Positions 27,577 through 37,529 of a stretch of DNA of 64,000 bases are shown here, in pieces. Each line of letters begins with the position of its first letter. The first letter of the stretch is position 1. This DNA comes from JANYJZ01 sp964523395 (GTDB lineage: Bacteria; Bacteroidota; Ignavibacteria; UBA10030; SZUA-254), in assembly GCA_964523395.1 (NCBI GenBank), contig CAZFXS010000012.1, positions 5,089 through 69,088 on the forward strand, read 5' to 3'. A model generated the notes under the pieces. It saw only the letters and a program-made list of their open reading frames with translations, was not told the origin of the DNA and did not search any database. Both the position numbers and the translations under genes were made by a program.

Positions 27577-29784
27577 ATGAAAAAGCTCTCTTTTTTCCTT
27601 TTAATTCTTGTTTCAGTCGCCTCTGTTGCGTGGGTTGCACCGGATGAAGGCATGTGGCTTATGACGCAGGTCGATAAGCTTCCGTTTGCCGACATGCAGA
27701 AGCACGGTTTGACACTCACAGCATCACAAATTTACAACCCGGACGGCGTCAGTCTGAAAGACGCGATCGTTCAACTTCCCGGCGGCACCGGTTCGTTCGT
27801 TTCAGATAAAGGATTGATCGTCACCAATCATCATATTGCATTTTCTGCCCTTCAGTCAGTCAGTTCAGTCCAATCGGATTACCTGAAGAACGGAATGTAC
27901 GCCGCAACATCCGCAGACGAAGTTCCTGTACCAAATTATAACGCCCAGATCGTTACTTCTATCAAAGATGTTACGAATGAAGTGTTAGGTGTTGTATCCG
28001 ATACTATGACTGCCGATAACCGGATGAAAGCAATCCGCGCAAAAACCACCGAGCTTGAAAAAGCAGCCAAGACTTCCGACGACATGGCAGTAAGAGTTTC
28101 CGAAACATACAGCGGCGCGCGGTATTACCTCTATACATACCTTGTGCTGAAAGATGTCCGCATCGTGTACGCACCGCCGGAAACAATCGGAAACTACGGC
28201 GGAGAAGTCGATAACTGGTATTGGCCGCGTCATACAGGAGATTTTTCATTTATGCGCGCGTATGTCGGACCTGACGGCAAATCCGCAACATACGCCAAGG
28301 AAAATATCCCCTACAAACCTCTCGCGTTCCTTCCGGTTTCACTCGAAGGGTTTAAAGATGATTCCTTCGCCATGGTCATGGGATTTCCCGGACGCACATT
28401 CCGTTACAGAACATCATATGAAATTCAGCTTGCAAAAGATGAATCCCTTCCGCTCACTATGGATCTGTTCAAAACACGGATGGACATTATCGATGCCGCC
28501 GGTAAAAACAACCGCGAGACAGAACTGAAATATGCTTCCATCTGGAGGCGTATGGCTAACACCTACAAAAACTATCAGGGAACACTGGAAGGAATGCACC
28601 GCGCAAATATTATTTCACAACGTCAGAAACAAGAGCAGGAATTCAACAACTTCCTCAAATCCAAACCTGAGCTTGAGGCAAAATACAGCCAGATTCTGCC
28701 GGGAATAAAATCCGCATACGAAAATCTGCAATCGTTCAACAGGAAATCGATCATCTTCAACCAGATTCAATCCGCAGTGAATATGATTTCCCTTGCAAAT
28801 CAGTTTAAGGCCTATGCAGCTTCGTACGAAGAGCAAACATCAGGGAAAAAAGCGCCATCCGAGAAAAATGTTTCCACATTAAAATCCCAGATTGCCGCGA
28901 CATTCAAGGATCACGATGAACATGTCGACCACAAGACAATGGTTGCGCTTTTTCTCATGGCGGCGGATCTTCCCGCAAACGATCAGATCGATGCGATAAA
29001 GAAAATTGTCGGCGGCAAGACCGGCGCGGAACGTGAAAAGAAAATCAGTGAATTTGTTGATGATATATACAAAGAATCAAAGCTGACCCGTCAGGAAGAA
29101 TGCCTAAAATTTATGGAACGGTCTTCAGATGATATCCTGGATGACCCGTTTGTAAAACTGGCGGTAAACTTTGATGGCGACAATACATCGTTGCAGGCCA
29201 AGACGGCGGCATTCAACGCTTCAATGACAAAGCTCCGCACCAGCTTGCTCAACGCATGGATGGATTGGAAAGGAAACGGAATTTATCCGGACGCGAACAG
29301 CACATTACGAATCACCTACGGCGAAATAAAACCGTACAGCCCGCGCGATGCCGTGCATTATGATTACCGCACCACATTAACCGGACTTATCGAAAAAGAA
29401 TCCAATGAGGATCCGTTTATTGTTCCGCAAAAACTTCATCAGCTCTGGGAAGCAAAAGACTTCGGACGATATGCAGACCCCGAACTGGGTGATGTTCCTG
29501 TTGCATTTCTTGCCAACCTCGATATAACCGGAGGCAACTCGGGCAGTCCGGTTATCAACGGCAAGGGTGAACTCATAGGACTCGCTTTTGACGGCAATTG
29601 GGAAGCAGTGGTCGGTGATTATCTGTATCAGGAGCCCTTAAACCGTTCCATCAATGTCGATTCACGGTATATGTTATTCTTTATGGACAAATACTCGAAT
29701 GCCCAGAGTCTGCTGAATGAAATGGTGATCCGGTCCTCCGGCGCCAATTCCGCTCCGCCGGCTCAAATAAATAATTTCAAATAA
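27577..29784 (+). CDS. S46-family dipeptidyl peptidase, DPP7-like
   Basis: About 735 residues from the ATG at 27577, which has AAGGA upstream and opens a signal peptide (KKLSFFLLILVSVASVAWV); a longer frame from 27415 is unlikely. It is a chymotrypsin-fold serine exopeptidase that takes dipeptides from oligopeptides in the periplasm. The histidine lies in VTNHHIAFSALQ and the serine in GGNSGSPVINGKGELIG. Eighteen residues after this serine the sequence reads FDGNWE. In DPP11 that position is arginine (acidic specificity); glycine here fits DPP7 and a preference for hydrophobic residues. Confidence 0.93.
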   Translation: MKKLSFFLLILVSVASVAWVAPDEGMWLMTQVDKLPFADMQKHGLTLTASQIYNPDGVSLKDAIVQLPGGTGSFVSDKGLIVTNHHIAFSALQSVSSVQSDYLKNGMYAATSADEVPVPNYNAQIVTSIKDVTNEVLGVVSDTMTADNRMKAIRAKTTELEKAAKTSDDMAVRVSETYSGARYYLYTYLVLKDVRIVYAPPETIGNYGGEVDNWYWPRHTGDFSFMRAYVGPDGKSATYAKENIPYKPLAFLPVSLEGFKDDSFAMVMGFPGRTFRYRTSYEIQLAKDESLPLTMDLFKTRMDIIDAAGKNNRETELKYASIWRRMANTYKNYQGTLEGMHRANIISQRQKQEQEFNNFLKSKPELEAKYSQILPGIKSAYENLQSFNRKSIIFNQIQSAVNMISLANQFKAYAASYEEQTSGKKAPSEKNVSTLKSQIAATFKDHDEHVDHKTMVALFLMAADLPANDQIDAIKKIVGGKTGAEREKKISEFVDDIYKESKLTRQEECLKFMERSSDDILDDPFVKLAVNFDGDNTSLQAKTAAFNASMTKLRTSLLNAWMDWKGNGIYPDANSTLRITYGEIKPYSPRDAVHYDYRTTLTGLIEKESNEDPFIVPQKLHQLWEAKDFGRYADPELGDVPVAFLANLDITGGNSGSPVINGKGELIGLAFDGNWEAVVGDYLYQEPLNRSINVDSRYMLFFMDKYSNAQSLLNEMVIRSSGANSAPPAQINNFK

Positions 29785-29833
29785 AAAAGCCTTAAATTCT
29801 TTAAACATTTTATGGAATAACTCTGCGCACCTA

Positions 29834-29862
29834 TTGACTTTCACGGGCTTTGTGTGTATGTT
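29834..29862 (+). promoter_or_regulatory. Promoter with a 12-base inverted repeat, SdrD-repeat gene
   Basis: TTGACT (29834-29839), 17-base spacer, TATGTT (29857-29862). The spacer holds ACGGGCTTTGTG (29843-29854), repeated inverted and perfectly at 29891-29902 in the leader. It sits 80 bases before the start at 29941. Confidence 0.5.
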
Positions 29863-29940
29863 TGTTTGGATTCGCCCTCGTAAACAATCTCACAAAGCCC
29901 GTTTGTAACCCATTCACCCAACATAGAAGGGGGAACTACC

Positions 29941-32900
29941 ATGCGTTCTTGTAATCACTTGTTGCATTTTCTGCCTCTGAGTAACAGAGCATGCCTTCGG
30001 ACAATCTTTTCACTCCTCATTCTTTTTTCATCTGTCTCCGCATTGTTTTCCGGTGAGCAAACAGTTCAGCGCACTATTTCCATGCGTGAACGGGCGATGA
30101 ACGCAGAACAACAGCTTCGCGAATACCGTCAAACAGCTCTCGCACAGGAAAAGAAAGCACGGATGCGCGGTATTTCACAATCGCCTGCTGCCGTTCAACT
30201 CAAAGTGAACAGGGAAATCCAATCCTCATCGACAATCTTTTTCTATGATAACATGGAATCCGGTGTGAACGGATGGACCTCTGTGACTTATTCGGGAAGC
30301 GATCTTTGGCATCAATCAACTTTGAACTCAAGTTCCACCACACACAGCTGGTGGCCGGGCATTGAACTGCAATCGAATTATAACAACAGTGCCCGTATTA
30401 ATAACGCAGTCGTTTCTCCCTCAATAGATCTTACCGGAGCTGTTGCCCCCGTCTCCCTCCTCTTCACGGAAAATTACGCTACGGAAGTTGGATGGGATTA
30501 CTGTATGGTCGATGTAAGCACCGATGGAGGTACAAACTGGATTCACCTCCGCGGCGGATACGGTTCTGCACCGACCGGCGGAAGCGATGGATGGAAAATC
30601 ACTTCGCTTGATCTTTCGGCATATGCCGGACAGTCAATCAACATCCGGTTTTACTTCGATACTGGTGATCAATACTTTAACGCATTTCCGGGATGGTTTG
30701 TCGATGATGTGATCGTCTTCGACCAGGGCGGGCAAATTACCGGAAAGAAATTTTTTGATGTCAACAATAACAGCGTAAAAGACATCGACGAGCGCGGCGT
30801 AAAGAACTGGTTGATTACCGCCACCGGCCCGGTTACTCTTACCACAACAACAAACTATCGCGGAAGGTATTGGCTGACACTCCCGCTCGGTTCATATACT
30901 GTCTCTGAAACCTTTGAACCGAACTGGACACAAACCTATCCGCCCTCCGGCACATGGTCAATTAATCTCGCTACGCCCGATACCATCGTCGATAGCGTAC
31001 ACTTCGGGAATTACATCAACGCGAGCTTTATCAACGGCATCAAGTTTCATGACCTCAATAATAACAATAGCTATGATGGCGGGGATACAGTCCTGAACGA
31101 ATGGAAAATTCTCCTCTGCGATACGAACGGTACACAGATCGATTTTGACAGAACGGATTCCCTCGGTGAGTATTCATTGTATGTTTTTGAACCGGGAACG
31201 TATATCGTCAAGGAAGTAGAAAAATCGGGATGGCTCCAGACATATCCTCCGGCTGAGACATATACGATTACGATTCCTGATCTCAACACCGACAGTCCCG
31301 GCAACAATTTTGGGAATTACTTCTCCCCTCTGACAAATTCCATCTTGGGACAAAAGTTCAACGACCGTGATCGTAACGGCATCATGGATCCGGGGGATGT
31401 CGGTGTGGGCGGGTTTAAAATACAACTCTACCGCAAAGGCGGTGGAAATAATTATAACCTTTACAGAACACGGACAACGGACAGCAGTGGGTTTTACCAG
31501 TTCCTGAGCCTACCGGCGGATACGTTCCGCGTAAAAGAAGTTCCGCGCATGGGATGGTGGCAATCGTATCCAGATTCATCTCACTCACTCATTCTGAACA
31601 GCGGTGAAACGCTGGACAGCATCGACTTCGGAAACTATGAAATTGTCACAGGCTCATTAAGCGGCATAAAATATAACGATGCCGATACAAGCGGAAGCAA
31701 GGATGGCGGTGAGACCGGATTATCTGGCTGGGATGTTGTCATTACCGGTTCGACATATTTTAATACATCTGTCAGCGTGTTGACAACCACCGACGGCAGC
31801 GGCAACTATTCGTTTACAGGATTGTGGCCCGGCAATTATGTAGTGAGTGAAGTCTGGAAATCAGGATGGCGGCAAACCCAGCCGGCGGATTTGGCTCCGT
31901 ATTTTGTCAATCTTGGTGTTGAAGAAAATATGACCGGGATTGATTTTGGCAATGTTGCCGATAACGAATTCAGTGTTTCTTTCAGAACGTTTTTGCCCGA
32001 GAGCCTCGCGCTTGCGGTTGATAAGAAAGCCAAGCACAAACCTATAGTGAATAAAGCAGACAAAGCCGAAATGTGGATTACCTTAAGAAATGATTATGCT
32101 GACTCTGCAGTTGGTGTAAGGGTTACTCTCAAACATGCTTATCAGACAGGCACATTGACTACTTCCCCATCTTCAACAATAACACCTGTCGGAACCAAAA
32201 ACAGGGTTCTCGACCTGACATTTTCCCCCGCTCTTCAAATGAACGAAGAGATTACTTTGCATTATTTTACCAAGAAACCGATTGATATTTCAGTTACAAC
32301 ACCACCGGTGTATACATTGCATTTTAATGATTCGTCTGATCCCGGACTATATACATCTATCACTCAACTCAACAGAAATCCAATGCCGAACGGACTTAAC
32401 CTTCTTGAGGGAACAGTCGGAAACGGGTTAAAAGTCGGATTAGGTGGTCCACACAGCGTCGTTCACCTTTCGTGGAAGGATATTATCAAATCATTATGGA
32501 TGAAACCAGACCGGATGCACATCGGCGACCCGCGGTGTCTTGATAAATTTGCCGGTACAACGCGATCGATTAAGAAACAGCAACGGTATTTGACGCCGAC
32601 AAAAGGAAATAACAAGCTTTTCGCCGAACTCATCGCGTTGCAGGCAAATATCCGCGGAAGTGATCTGCTTATTCTGCCCGGTGGTTTCGGTAACCTCGTA
32701 TTTGATGACACAACGGGCGGAGGTTCAGTACTGAACGGATTAACCATCCGTGAAATCGCGGCGAAGGCGGACAGCTTCATGTCATCCTACAAAGATACCG
32801 TGCCCGCAATTCCCTGTGCGATGCCGGCAGGGCTGGCAGGTCTCTCTGTGGATTCATTGTACGCGAAGATCCGGAAGATCAATTCTGCATTCTCTGGTCC

Positions 32901-33348
32901 TGTAGATACGACGAGCTTCGGTCCGGGACTAAAATTCGCACCGGTTGCCCCCCTTTCCTCTGTGCCGTTCCTGAGATTTGATGCGGCAGCTGCACAGCGG
33001 GCAAGCTATCTGATTAAGTCGCAATACTATTCGGAATTTGTACCCGAAGAATTTGCTCTGTATCAGAATTACCCCAATCCCTTCAACCCCACTACCACAA
33101 TAGAATTCTATTTGCCTGCGCAGAGCTTTGTGACATTAAAGGTATACAACATGCTCGGGCAGGAAGTGGCAACTGTTGTTGACCGTGAAGACATGGAAGA
33201 GGGCTACCAGGAGTTGAATTTTGACGCAAGTAGTCTGAGCTCCGGCGTGTACTTCTATCGTTTGGTTGCGGAAGGAATTCCGGATGAAGAAACGGGGATA
33301 GCGGGACAAACATTTACAAGCATTAAGAAGATGGTTTTGATGAAATAA
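29941..33348 (+). CDS. Secreted adhesin-like protein with four SdrD-B repeats and type IX sorting domain
   Basis: 1135 residues with a signal peptide. Residues about 100-255 form a jelly-roll/MAM-like module (MESGVNGWTSV ... PGWFVDDVIVFD). Four SdrD B-like Ig domains start near 263, 363, 465 and 573, each opening with G.KF.D.N.N...D and calcium-type acidic loops and ending in FGNY or FGNV. Residues about 660-1030 match no family I recognise. The C-terminus from 1040 is the sorting domain (YQNYPNPFNPTTTIEFYL ... GVYFYRLVAEG). It is probably a surface-exposed structural or adhesive protein. AGAAGGGGG precedes the ATG. Confidence 0.88.
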   Translation: MRSCNHLLHFLPLSNRACLRTIFSLLILFSSVSALFSGEQTVQRTISMRERAMNAEQQLREYRQTALAQEKKARMRGISQSPAAVQLKVNREIQSSSTIFFYDNMESGVNGWTSVTYSGSDLWHQSTLNSSSTTHSWWPGIELQSNYNNSARINNAVVSPSIDLTGAVAPVSLLFTENYATEVGWDYCMVDVSTDGGTNWIHLRGGYGSAPTGGSDGWKITSLDLSAYAGQSINIRFYFDTGDQYFNAFPGWFVDDVIVFDQGGQITGKKFFDVNNNSVKDIDERGVKNWLITATGPVTLTTTTNYRGRYWLTLPLGSYTVSETFEPNWTQTYPPSGTWSINLATPDTIVDSVHFGNYINASFINGIKFHDLNNNNSYDGGDTVLNEWKILLCDTNGTQIDFDRTDSLGEYSLYVFEPGTYIVKEVEKSGWLQTYPPAETYTITIPDLNTDSPGNNFGNYFSPLTNSILGQKFNDRDRNGIMDPGDVGVGGFKIQLYRKGGGNNYNLYRTRTTDSSGFYQFLSLPADTFRVKEVPRMGWWQSYPDSSHSLILNSGETLDSIDFGNYEIVTGSLSGIKYNDADTSGSKDGGETGLSGWDVVITGSTYFNTSVSVLTTTDGSGNYSFTGLWPGNYVVSEVWKSGWRQTQPADLAPYFVNLGVEENMTGIDFGNVADNEFSVSFRTFLPESLALAVDKKAKHKPIVNKADKAEMWITLRNDYADSAVGVRVTLKHAYQTGTLTTSPSSTITPVGTKNRVLDLTFSPALQMNEEITLHYFTKKPIDISVTTPPVYTLHFNDSSDPGLYTSITQLNRNPMPNGLNLLEGTVGNGLKVGLGGPHSVVHLSWKDIIKSLWMKPDRMHIGDPRCLDKFAGTTRSIKKQQRYLTPTKGNNKLFAELIALQANIRGSDLLILPGGFGNLVFDDTTGGGSVLNGLTIREIAAKADSFMSSYKDTVPAIPCAMPAGLAGLSVDSLYAKIRKINSAFSGPVDTTSFGPGLKFAPVAPLSSVPFLRFDAAAAQRASYLIKSQYYSEFVPEEFALYQNYPNPFNPTTTIEFYLPAQSFVTLKVYNMLGQEVATVVDREDMEEGYQELNFDASSLSSGVYFYRLVAEGIPDEETGIAGQTFTSIKKMVLMK

Positions 33349-33369
33349 ATTTGCCTTTGTGTACTCATG

Positions 33370-33407
33370 CCCTTCCGAGACTTAACAACTCGGAAGGGTT
33401 TTTTTTT
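33370..33407 (+). terminator. Rho-independent terminator after the SdrD-repeat gene
   Basis: CCCTTCCGAG (33370-33379) pairs perfectly with CTCGGAAGGG (33389-33398), followed by nine T (33399-33407). The T run touches the stop codon of the convergent permease gene. Confidence 0.9.
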
Positions 33408-34533
33408 ACCCAAGCCGCTTCTTAAATCTCAGAACACTGAGCGTCAGAATTCCGATGCCGAAAAGCATCAGCGCAGCAGCATGAGGCCAGAGTTCCGTCC
33501 AGCCGACCCCTTTCAAAAATATCCCACGGATGATAACGATAAAATAGCGCAGCGGTATGACATAGGTAAGAATCTGTATCGACTCGGGCATATTTTCAAT
33601 CGGGAAAACAAAACCTGAAAGGAATATGAACGGCAAAAAAATAAAAAACTGCGCGGTCATCATTGCCTGCTGTTGCGTCCTGGAAATCGTGGATACAAAT
33701 AATCCCAGGCCAAGGGTGGTAAGAACGAACAATCCGCTTAACGCGTAAAGCAGCAACACACTCCCCTGCATCGGCACCCCGAACCAAAACCGTGCCACGG
33801 CAAGTACCAACGTCACATCAACAGCGCCGATAATAATAAACGGCAAGAGTTTTCCGAGAATAAACTGGTATGGTTTAATCGGAGTAACGAGGAGCTGTTC
33901 CAGCGTTCCGATTTCCTTTTCTTTCACGATACCGATGGAAGTCAGCGTCATCGTTACAATCATAATTACCAAAGCGACCACGCCCGGCAGCATAAAGTTT
34001 CGGCTTTTCAGGTCAGGATTGTACCATACGCGGATTTCGGGATTGACACGGGCGGGGATTTTCCCTTGCGGCATTTGCCGCAATACTTCCAGCATAATTG
34101 ACTGGGAATACCGGGCCACAATCTGTGATGCGTAACCCAATCCGATGTTCGCTGAATTGGCGTCACTTCCGTCCGCTATCAACTGCACCGAGACTGTTTC
34201 CCGTACCATGAGTTTTTTGGAAAATGTCGGCGGTATTATTAACGCAACCCATGCGTTGCCATGGTCAATCTGCCTGTCGATGTCATTGCTTGATTCCAGG
34301 TACTCCTGAACATCAAAGTATCCGGAATTTGTAAACTGAGAAATAAACTCACGGCTTTTACTCGATTTATCATAATCCACGACAACCATAGGAATCGAAC
34401 GTATATCCGTCGTTGCAGCATACCCCAACAGTACCAGCTGAAGGATGGGCGCCATAAACGAAAGCGCCAGCATTCTCCTGTCGCGACGAAGCTGGATAAA
34501 TTCTTTGATGATAATATGGTAGATGGTTTTCAC
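33406..34533 (-). CDS. ABC-2 type permease (YhhJ/YbhR-like)
   Basis: 375 residues. An N-terminal helix after KEFIQLRRDRRMLALSFMAP, a large periplasmic segment, and five C-terminal helices with the ABC-2 signature KEKEIGTLEQLLVTPIKPYQFILGK. It is the last gene of a six-gene minus-strand run. It pairs with the adjacent homologous permease (4-base overlap) to form the membrane channel of an efflux system, probably for lipophilic drugs, cations or envelope components. Confidence 0.92.
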   Translation of the reverse strand: MKTIYHIIIKEFIQLRRDRRMLALSFMAPILQLVLLGYAATTDIRSIPMVVVDYDKSSKSREFISQFTNSGYFDVQEYLESSNDIDRQIDHGNAWVALIIPPTFSKKLMVRETVSVQLIADGSDANSANIGLGYASQIVARYSQSIMLEVLRQMPQGKIPARVNPEIRVWYNPDLKSRNFMLPGVVALVIMIVTMTLTSIGIVKEKEIGTLEQLLVTPIKPYQFILGKLLPFIIIGAVDVTLVLAVARFWFGVPMQGSVLLLYALSGLFVLTTLGLGLFVSTISRTQQQAMMTAQFFIFLPFIFLSGFVFPIENMPESIQILTYVIPLRYFIVIIRGIFLKGVGWTELWPHAAALMLFGIGILTLSVLRFKKRLG

Positions 34534-35663
34534 CGAGCCGACGTACTCCTGATTAGTCGAAGGGTACTAACCGCAAGTATTACAACTGCAAAAATTCCCA
34601 GCGCGAGAAATTGTTCCCAGTATGCCTCCGGCCCCGTACCTTTCAGCACTACGCTTCTCGCGATGACAAGAAAATATTTCGCCGGTGCGACATAAGAAAT
34701 TATCTGAAGCACGAACGGCATCGACTTAATGGGGAAGATAAATCCCGAAAGCAAAAATGTAGGGAGCAACGACGAAAATACCGATACGATAAACGCCACC
34801 TGCTGTGTTTGCGCAATGGCGGAAATCAGCAGTCCCTGACCAAGCGCGCAAAGCAGAAACAGGATAATGCCGGCATACAGCCAGAGCAAACTACCTTTGA
34901 CGGCAACACCAAATGCTACAAATCCAACCAGCACCACGAGCACTGATGCGAACAATGCAATGACCAGATACGGAATAGTTTTGCCGAGAATAATTTCCAC
35001 CATCCGTAACGGAGAAATCAGGAGTTGTTCCAATGTCCCCCGCTCTTTTTCTTTCACAACGGAAAGAGATGTCGATACTACGCCCGTAATCATGAGAATA
35101 AATCCGATCATTCCCGGGATAAGAAATTTAGAACTGGCTAATTCCGGATTGTACCAGACGGTCGGGCGGAAATCTACCGGCATATACGCTTCACGCCCGG
35201 ATCGCGAAAGCGTCTCGATTGCAAGTGTTGTTGAAAAATTCTGAATTACTCCCGTACAATATCCGATGACCGTGGTCGCGGTATTCGCGTTCGACCCGTC
35301 AATAAGAAGTTGAACTGAGGCATTAGTTCCCGCGGACAGCTTCTTTGAAAAATCCGTGGGGAGAACGATAACGACAACCGCTTTCCCTGCATCAAGCAGT
35401 TTCTCCGCCTCGCGATAATTCTCCACGTATTCAACAATGCGGAAATATTCAGAGTTAGAAAATCCTCTGATAAACCCCCTGCCGGTTGATGATTTGTCCT
35501 GGTCAAATACCGCAACAGCCACATGCTTCACGTCGAAGTTCAGCGCGTACCCGATCATAAATACCAGAAACGCCGGAAGCACAAGCAAGACTCCGAGCGA
35601 CCGCTTATCCCTGCGTATCTGCCTGAATTCTTTTACCACTATTGGGCTGATGCGTTTGAACAT
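34530..35663 (-). CDS. ABC-2 type permease (YbhS-like)
   Basis: 377 residues, same architecture as the next gene: KEFRQIRRDKRSLGVLLVLP at the N-terminus, a periplasmic domain and the motif KEKERGTLEQLLISPLRMVEIILGK before the C-terminal helices. The two permeases probably form a heterodimer. The gene begins one base after the stop of the ATPase gene upstream. Confidence 0.92.
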   Translation of the reverse strand: MFKRISPIVVKEFRQIRRDKRSLGVLLVLPAFLVFMIGYALNFDVKHVAVAVFDQDKSSTGRGFIRGFSNSEYFRIVEYVENYREAEKLLDAGKAVVVIVLPTDFSKKLSAGTNASVQLLIDGSNANTATTVIGYCTGVIQNFSTTLAIETLSRSGREAYMPVDFRPTVWYNPELASSKFLIPGMIGFILMITGVVSTSLSVVKEKERGTLEQLLISPLRMVEIILGKTIPYLVIALFASVLVVLVGFVAFGVAVKGSLLWLYAGIILFLLCALGQGLLISAIAQTQQVAFIVSVFSSLLPTFLLSGFIFPIKSMPFVLQIISYVAPAKYFLVIARSVVLKGTGPEAYWEQFLALGIFAVVILAVSTLRLIRSTSAR

Positions 35664-35664
35664 G

Positions 35665-36606
35665 TTACACCGTTTTTACCGCATCATTTTCAAGAAGATG
35701 CAGAAACACATCCTCAAGTGAAGGAGAAATTTTTCCCATTCTGAGAACATCAATACCGGCAGAGGATAAAACTGATTGAGCAGAAGCTTTTCCTTTCGCT
35801 TCATCTTGCACACCCACATGCAATAGTGTCCCGAACAGTGATATCTTTATGACCCACGGCTGAGTCCCGAGTATTTCCATCGCCCGAACGACATCCCGGA
35901 CTTCAATTTCAAGAACTGTGTAGTTGATATGCTCCGATTTAAGTTCTTTTGGACTTCCTCGGGCAATCAGTTTTCCGGCATTGATGAGAATAATTGTATT
36001 GCAGTATTCAGCCTCATCAAGATAGTGCGTAGTGACAAGAACCGTGACGCCTTCTTCGGAAAGGCGATTAATGAGCTCCCAGAAATTACGCCGCGACACC
36101 GGATCAACTCCTCCGGTAGGCTCATCCAGGAAAACAATTTCCGGTTTGTGGAGAATCGCACAACCAAGCGCAAGCCGTTGTTTCCATCCTCCGGATAATG
36201 TTTGCGTCAGGCTTGCTTCTCGTCCCTGCAAACCCGCCATTTCGACAATCCAGGCCTTCCGTTCGTTGATTTCACCGGTAGATAAACCATAGACACCACC
36301 GAAGAATCTGATATTTTCTTCAACAGTGAGATCATCGTACAGCGAAAATCTCTGCGACATGTAACCGATGCGCTGTTTTACGTTGTCGGTCTCGGTATTA
36401 ATGTCGAAACCTGCCACCTTCGCCGTACCGGATGTAGGCTCGAGCAAGCCGCAGAGCATGCGGATGGTAGTCGATTTGCCCGCGCCATTCGCGCCAAGAA
36501 ATCCGAAAATCTCGCCTTTTCTCACGCTAAAACTGACATTATCCACCGCAGTGAACGCGCCGAATTTCTTTGTCAGGTCCTGAACGATGATTGCTTCATC
36601 AGACAT
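35665..36606 (-). CDS. ABC transporter ATPase (second of two)
   Basis: About 313 residues from the ATG at 36604-36606. A longer frame from 36699 lies inside the previous gene and adds no domain. Walker A is GANGAGKST, the signature LSGGWKQRLALG, Walker B IVFLDEPTGGVD, and the switch histidine is in VTTHYLDEAE. The C-terminal 70 residues are the domain usual in ABC-2 exporter ATPases. It overlaps the first ATPase gene by eight bases and powers export through the two permeases. Confidence 0.93.
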   Translation of the reverse strand: MSDEAIIVQDLTKKFGAFTAVDNVSFSVRKGEIFGFLGANGAGKSTTIRMLCGLLEPTSGTAKVAGFDINTETDNVKQRIGYMSQRFSLYDDLTVEENIRFFGGVYGLSTGEINERKAWIVEMAGLQGREASLTQTLSGGWKQRLALGCAILHKPEIVFLDEPTGGVDPVSRRNFWELINRLSEEGVTVLVTTHYLDEAEYCNTIILINAGKLIARGSPKELKSEHINYTVLEIEVRDVVRAMEILGTQPWVIKISLFGTLLHVGVQDEAKGKASAQSVLSSAGIDVLRMGKISPSLEDVFLHLLENDAVKTV

Positions 36607-37528
36607 GCTGCGGTACCGGTTCACGGGTGGTGAGGGAAATGAAGACATTTTCAAGTGTGGGAGAAATAACACGGATACCCGAAGAAACAACGCCGGCATC
36701 AGACAACATCTTTTCTAAACTATCGATTGACCGTTCATGATCTATCACCACATGCGCACGGTCACCGAATGTCTGCACATCGATAAACATTCCGGATTGT
36801 TTCAGGATGTTTGCCACCCCGCGGACATTCTCACACGTCACTTCCACAATAATCCCCTGCATGAGCGACTTAATCTTCTGCGGCGTATCGACAACCATTA
36901 ACGATCCTTTATTCATCATCGCTACACGGTGACAGCGTTCCGCTTCATCAAGATACGGTGTCGTCATAACGATGGTAATTCCGGAATGAAGGAGATCGGA
37001 AAGTATTTTCCAGAAATCGCGCCGGGAAACAGGATCCACACCGGTCGTTGGTTCATCAAGGAAAATAATTTTCGGATGATGGATAAGCGTGCACGCCAGA
37101 GCGAGTTTCTGTTTCATCCCTCCTGATAACTGCTCAGCCAGACGGCTCCGAAATGGCATGAGCCTGGTAAATTCAAGCAATTCGTTGCGGCGGTCTTGAA
37201 AATCATACACCTCATTAATCTCGGCGAAGAACTCTATATTCTCATCAATGGTGAGATCGCCGTAGAGACTGAACCGCTGGGAAAGGTAACCGATATTGCG
37301 TTTGATTTGAGTGGATTGAGTTGTAAGACTAAAACCGAGAATGGTTGCTGATCCGGACGTCGGCGAAAGGAGTCCGCACAGCATGCGAAGAAGCGTTGTC
37401 TTTCCGGCGCCATCTGGTCCGACGATACCAAACATTTCACCATGATTAACCGAAAAGGAAAGATTGTCGACAGCTTTCAGAACATCAAATGTTTTTCCGA
37501 TACCCTGAATGTCGATGGCAGATGCCAT
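36599..37528 (-). CDS. ABC transporter ATPase (first of two)
   Basis: About 309 residues from the ATG at 37526-37528, which directly follows the stop of the fusion-protein gene; the frame extends to 37588 but overlaps that gene. Walker A GPDGAGKTT, signature LSGGMKQKLALA, Walker B IIFLDEPTTGVD. The switch position reads MTTPYLDEAE: a proline stands where the second ATPase has histidine. In a two-ATPase exporter this suggests one degenerate and one active ATP site. Confidence 0.92.
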   Translation of the reverse strand: MASAIDIQGIGKTFDVLKAVDNLSFSVNHGEMFGIVGPDGAGKTTLLRMLCGLLSPTSGSATILGFSLTTQSTQIKRNIGYLSQRFSLYGDLTIDENIEFFAEINEVYDFQDRRNELLEFTRLMPFRSRLAEQLSGGMKQKLALACTLIHHPKIIFLDEPTTGVDPVSRRDFWKILSDLLHSGITIVMTTPYLDEAERCHRVAMMNKGSLMVVDTPQKIKSLMQGIIVEVTCENVRGVANILKQSGMFIDVQTFGDRAHVVIDHERSIDSLEKMLSDAGVVSSGIRVISPTLENVFISLTTREPVPQHV

Positions 37529-37529
37529 A

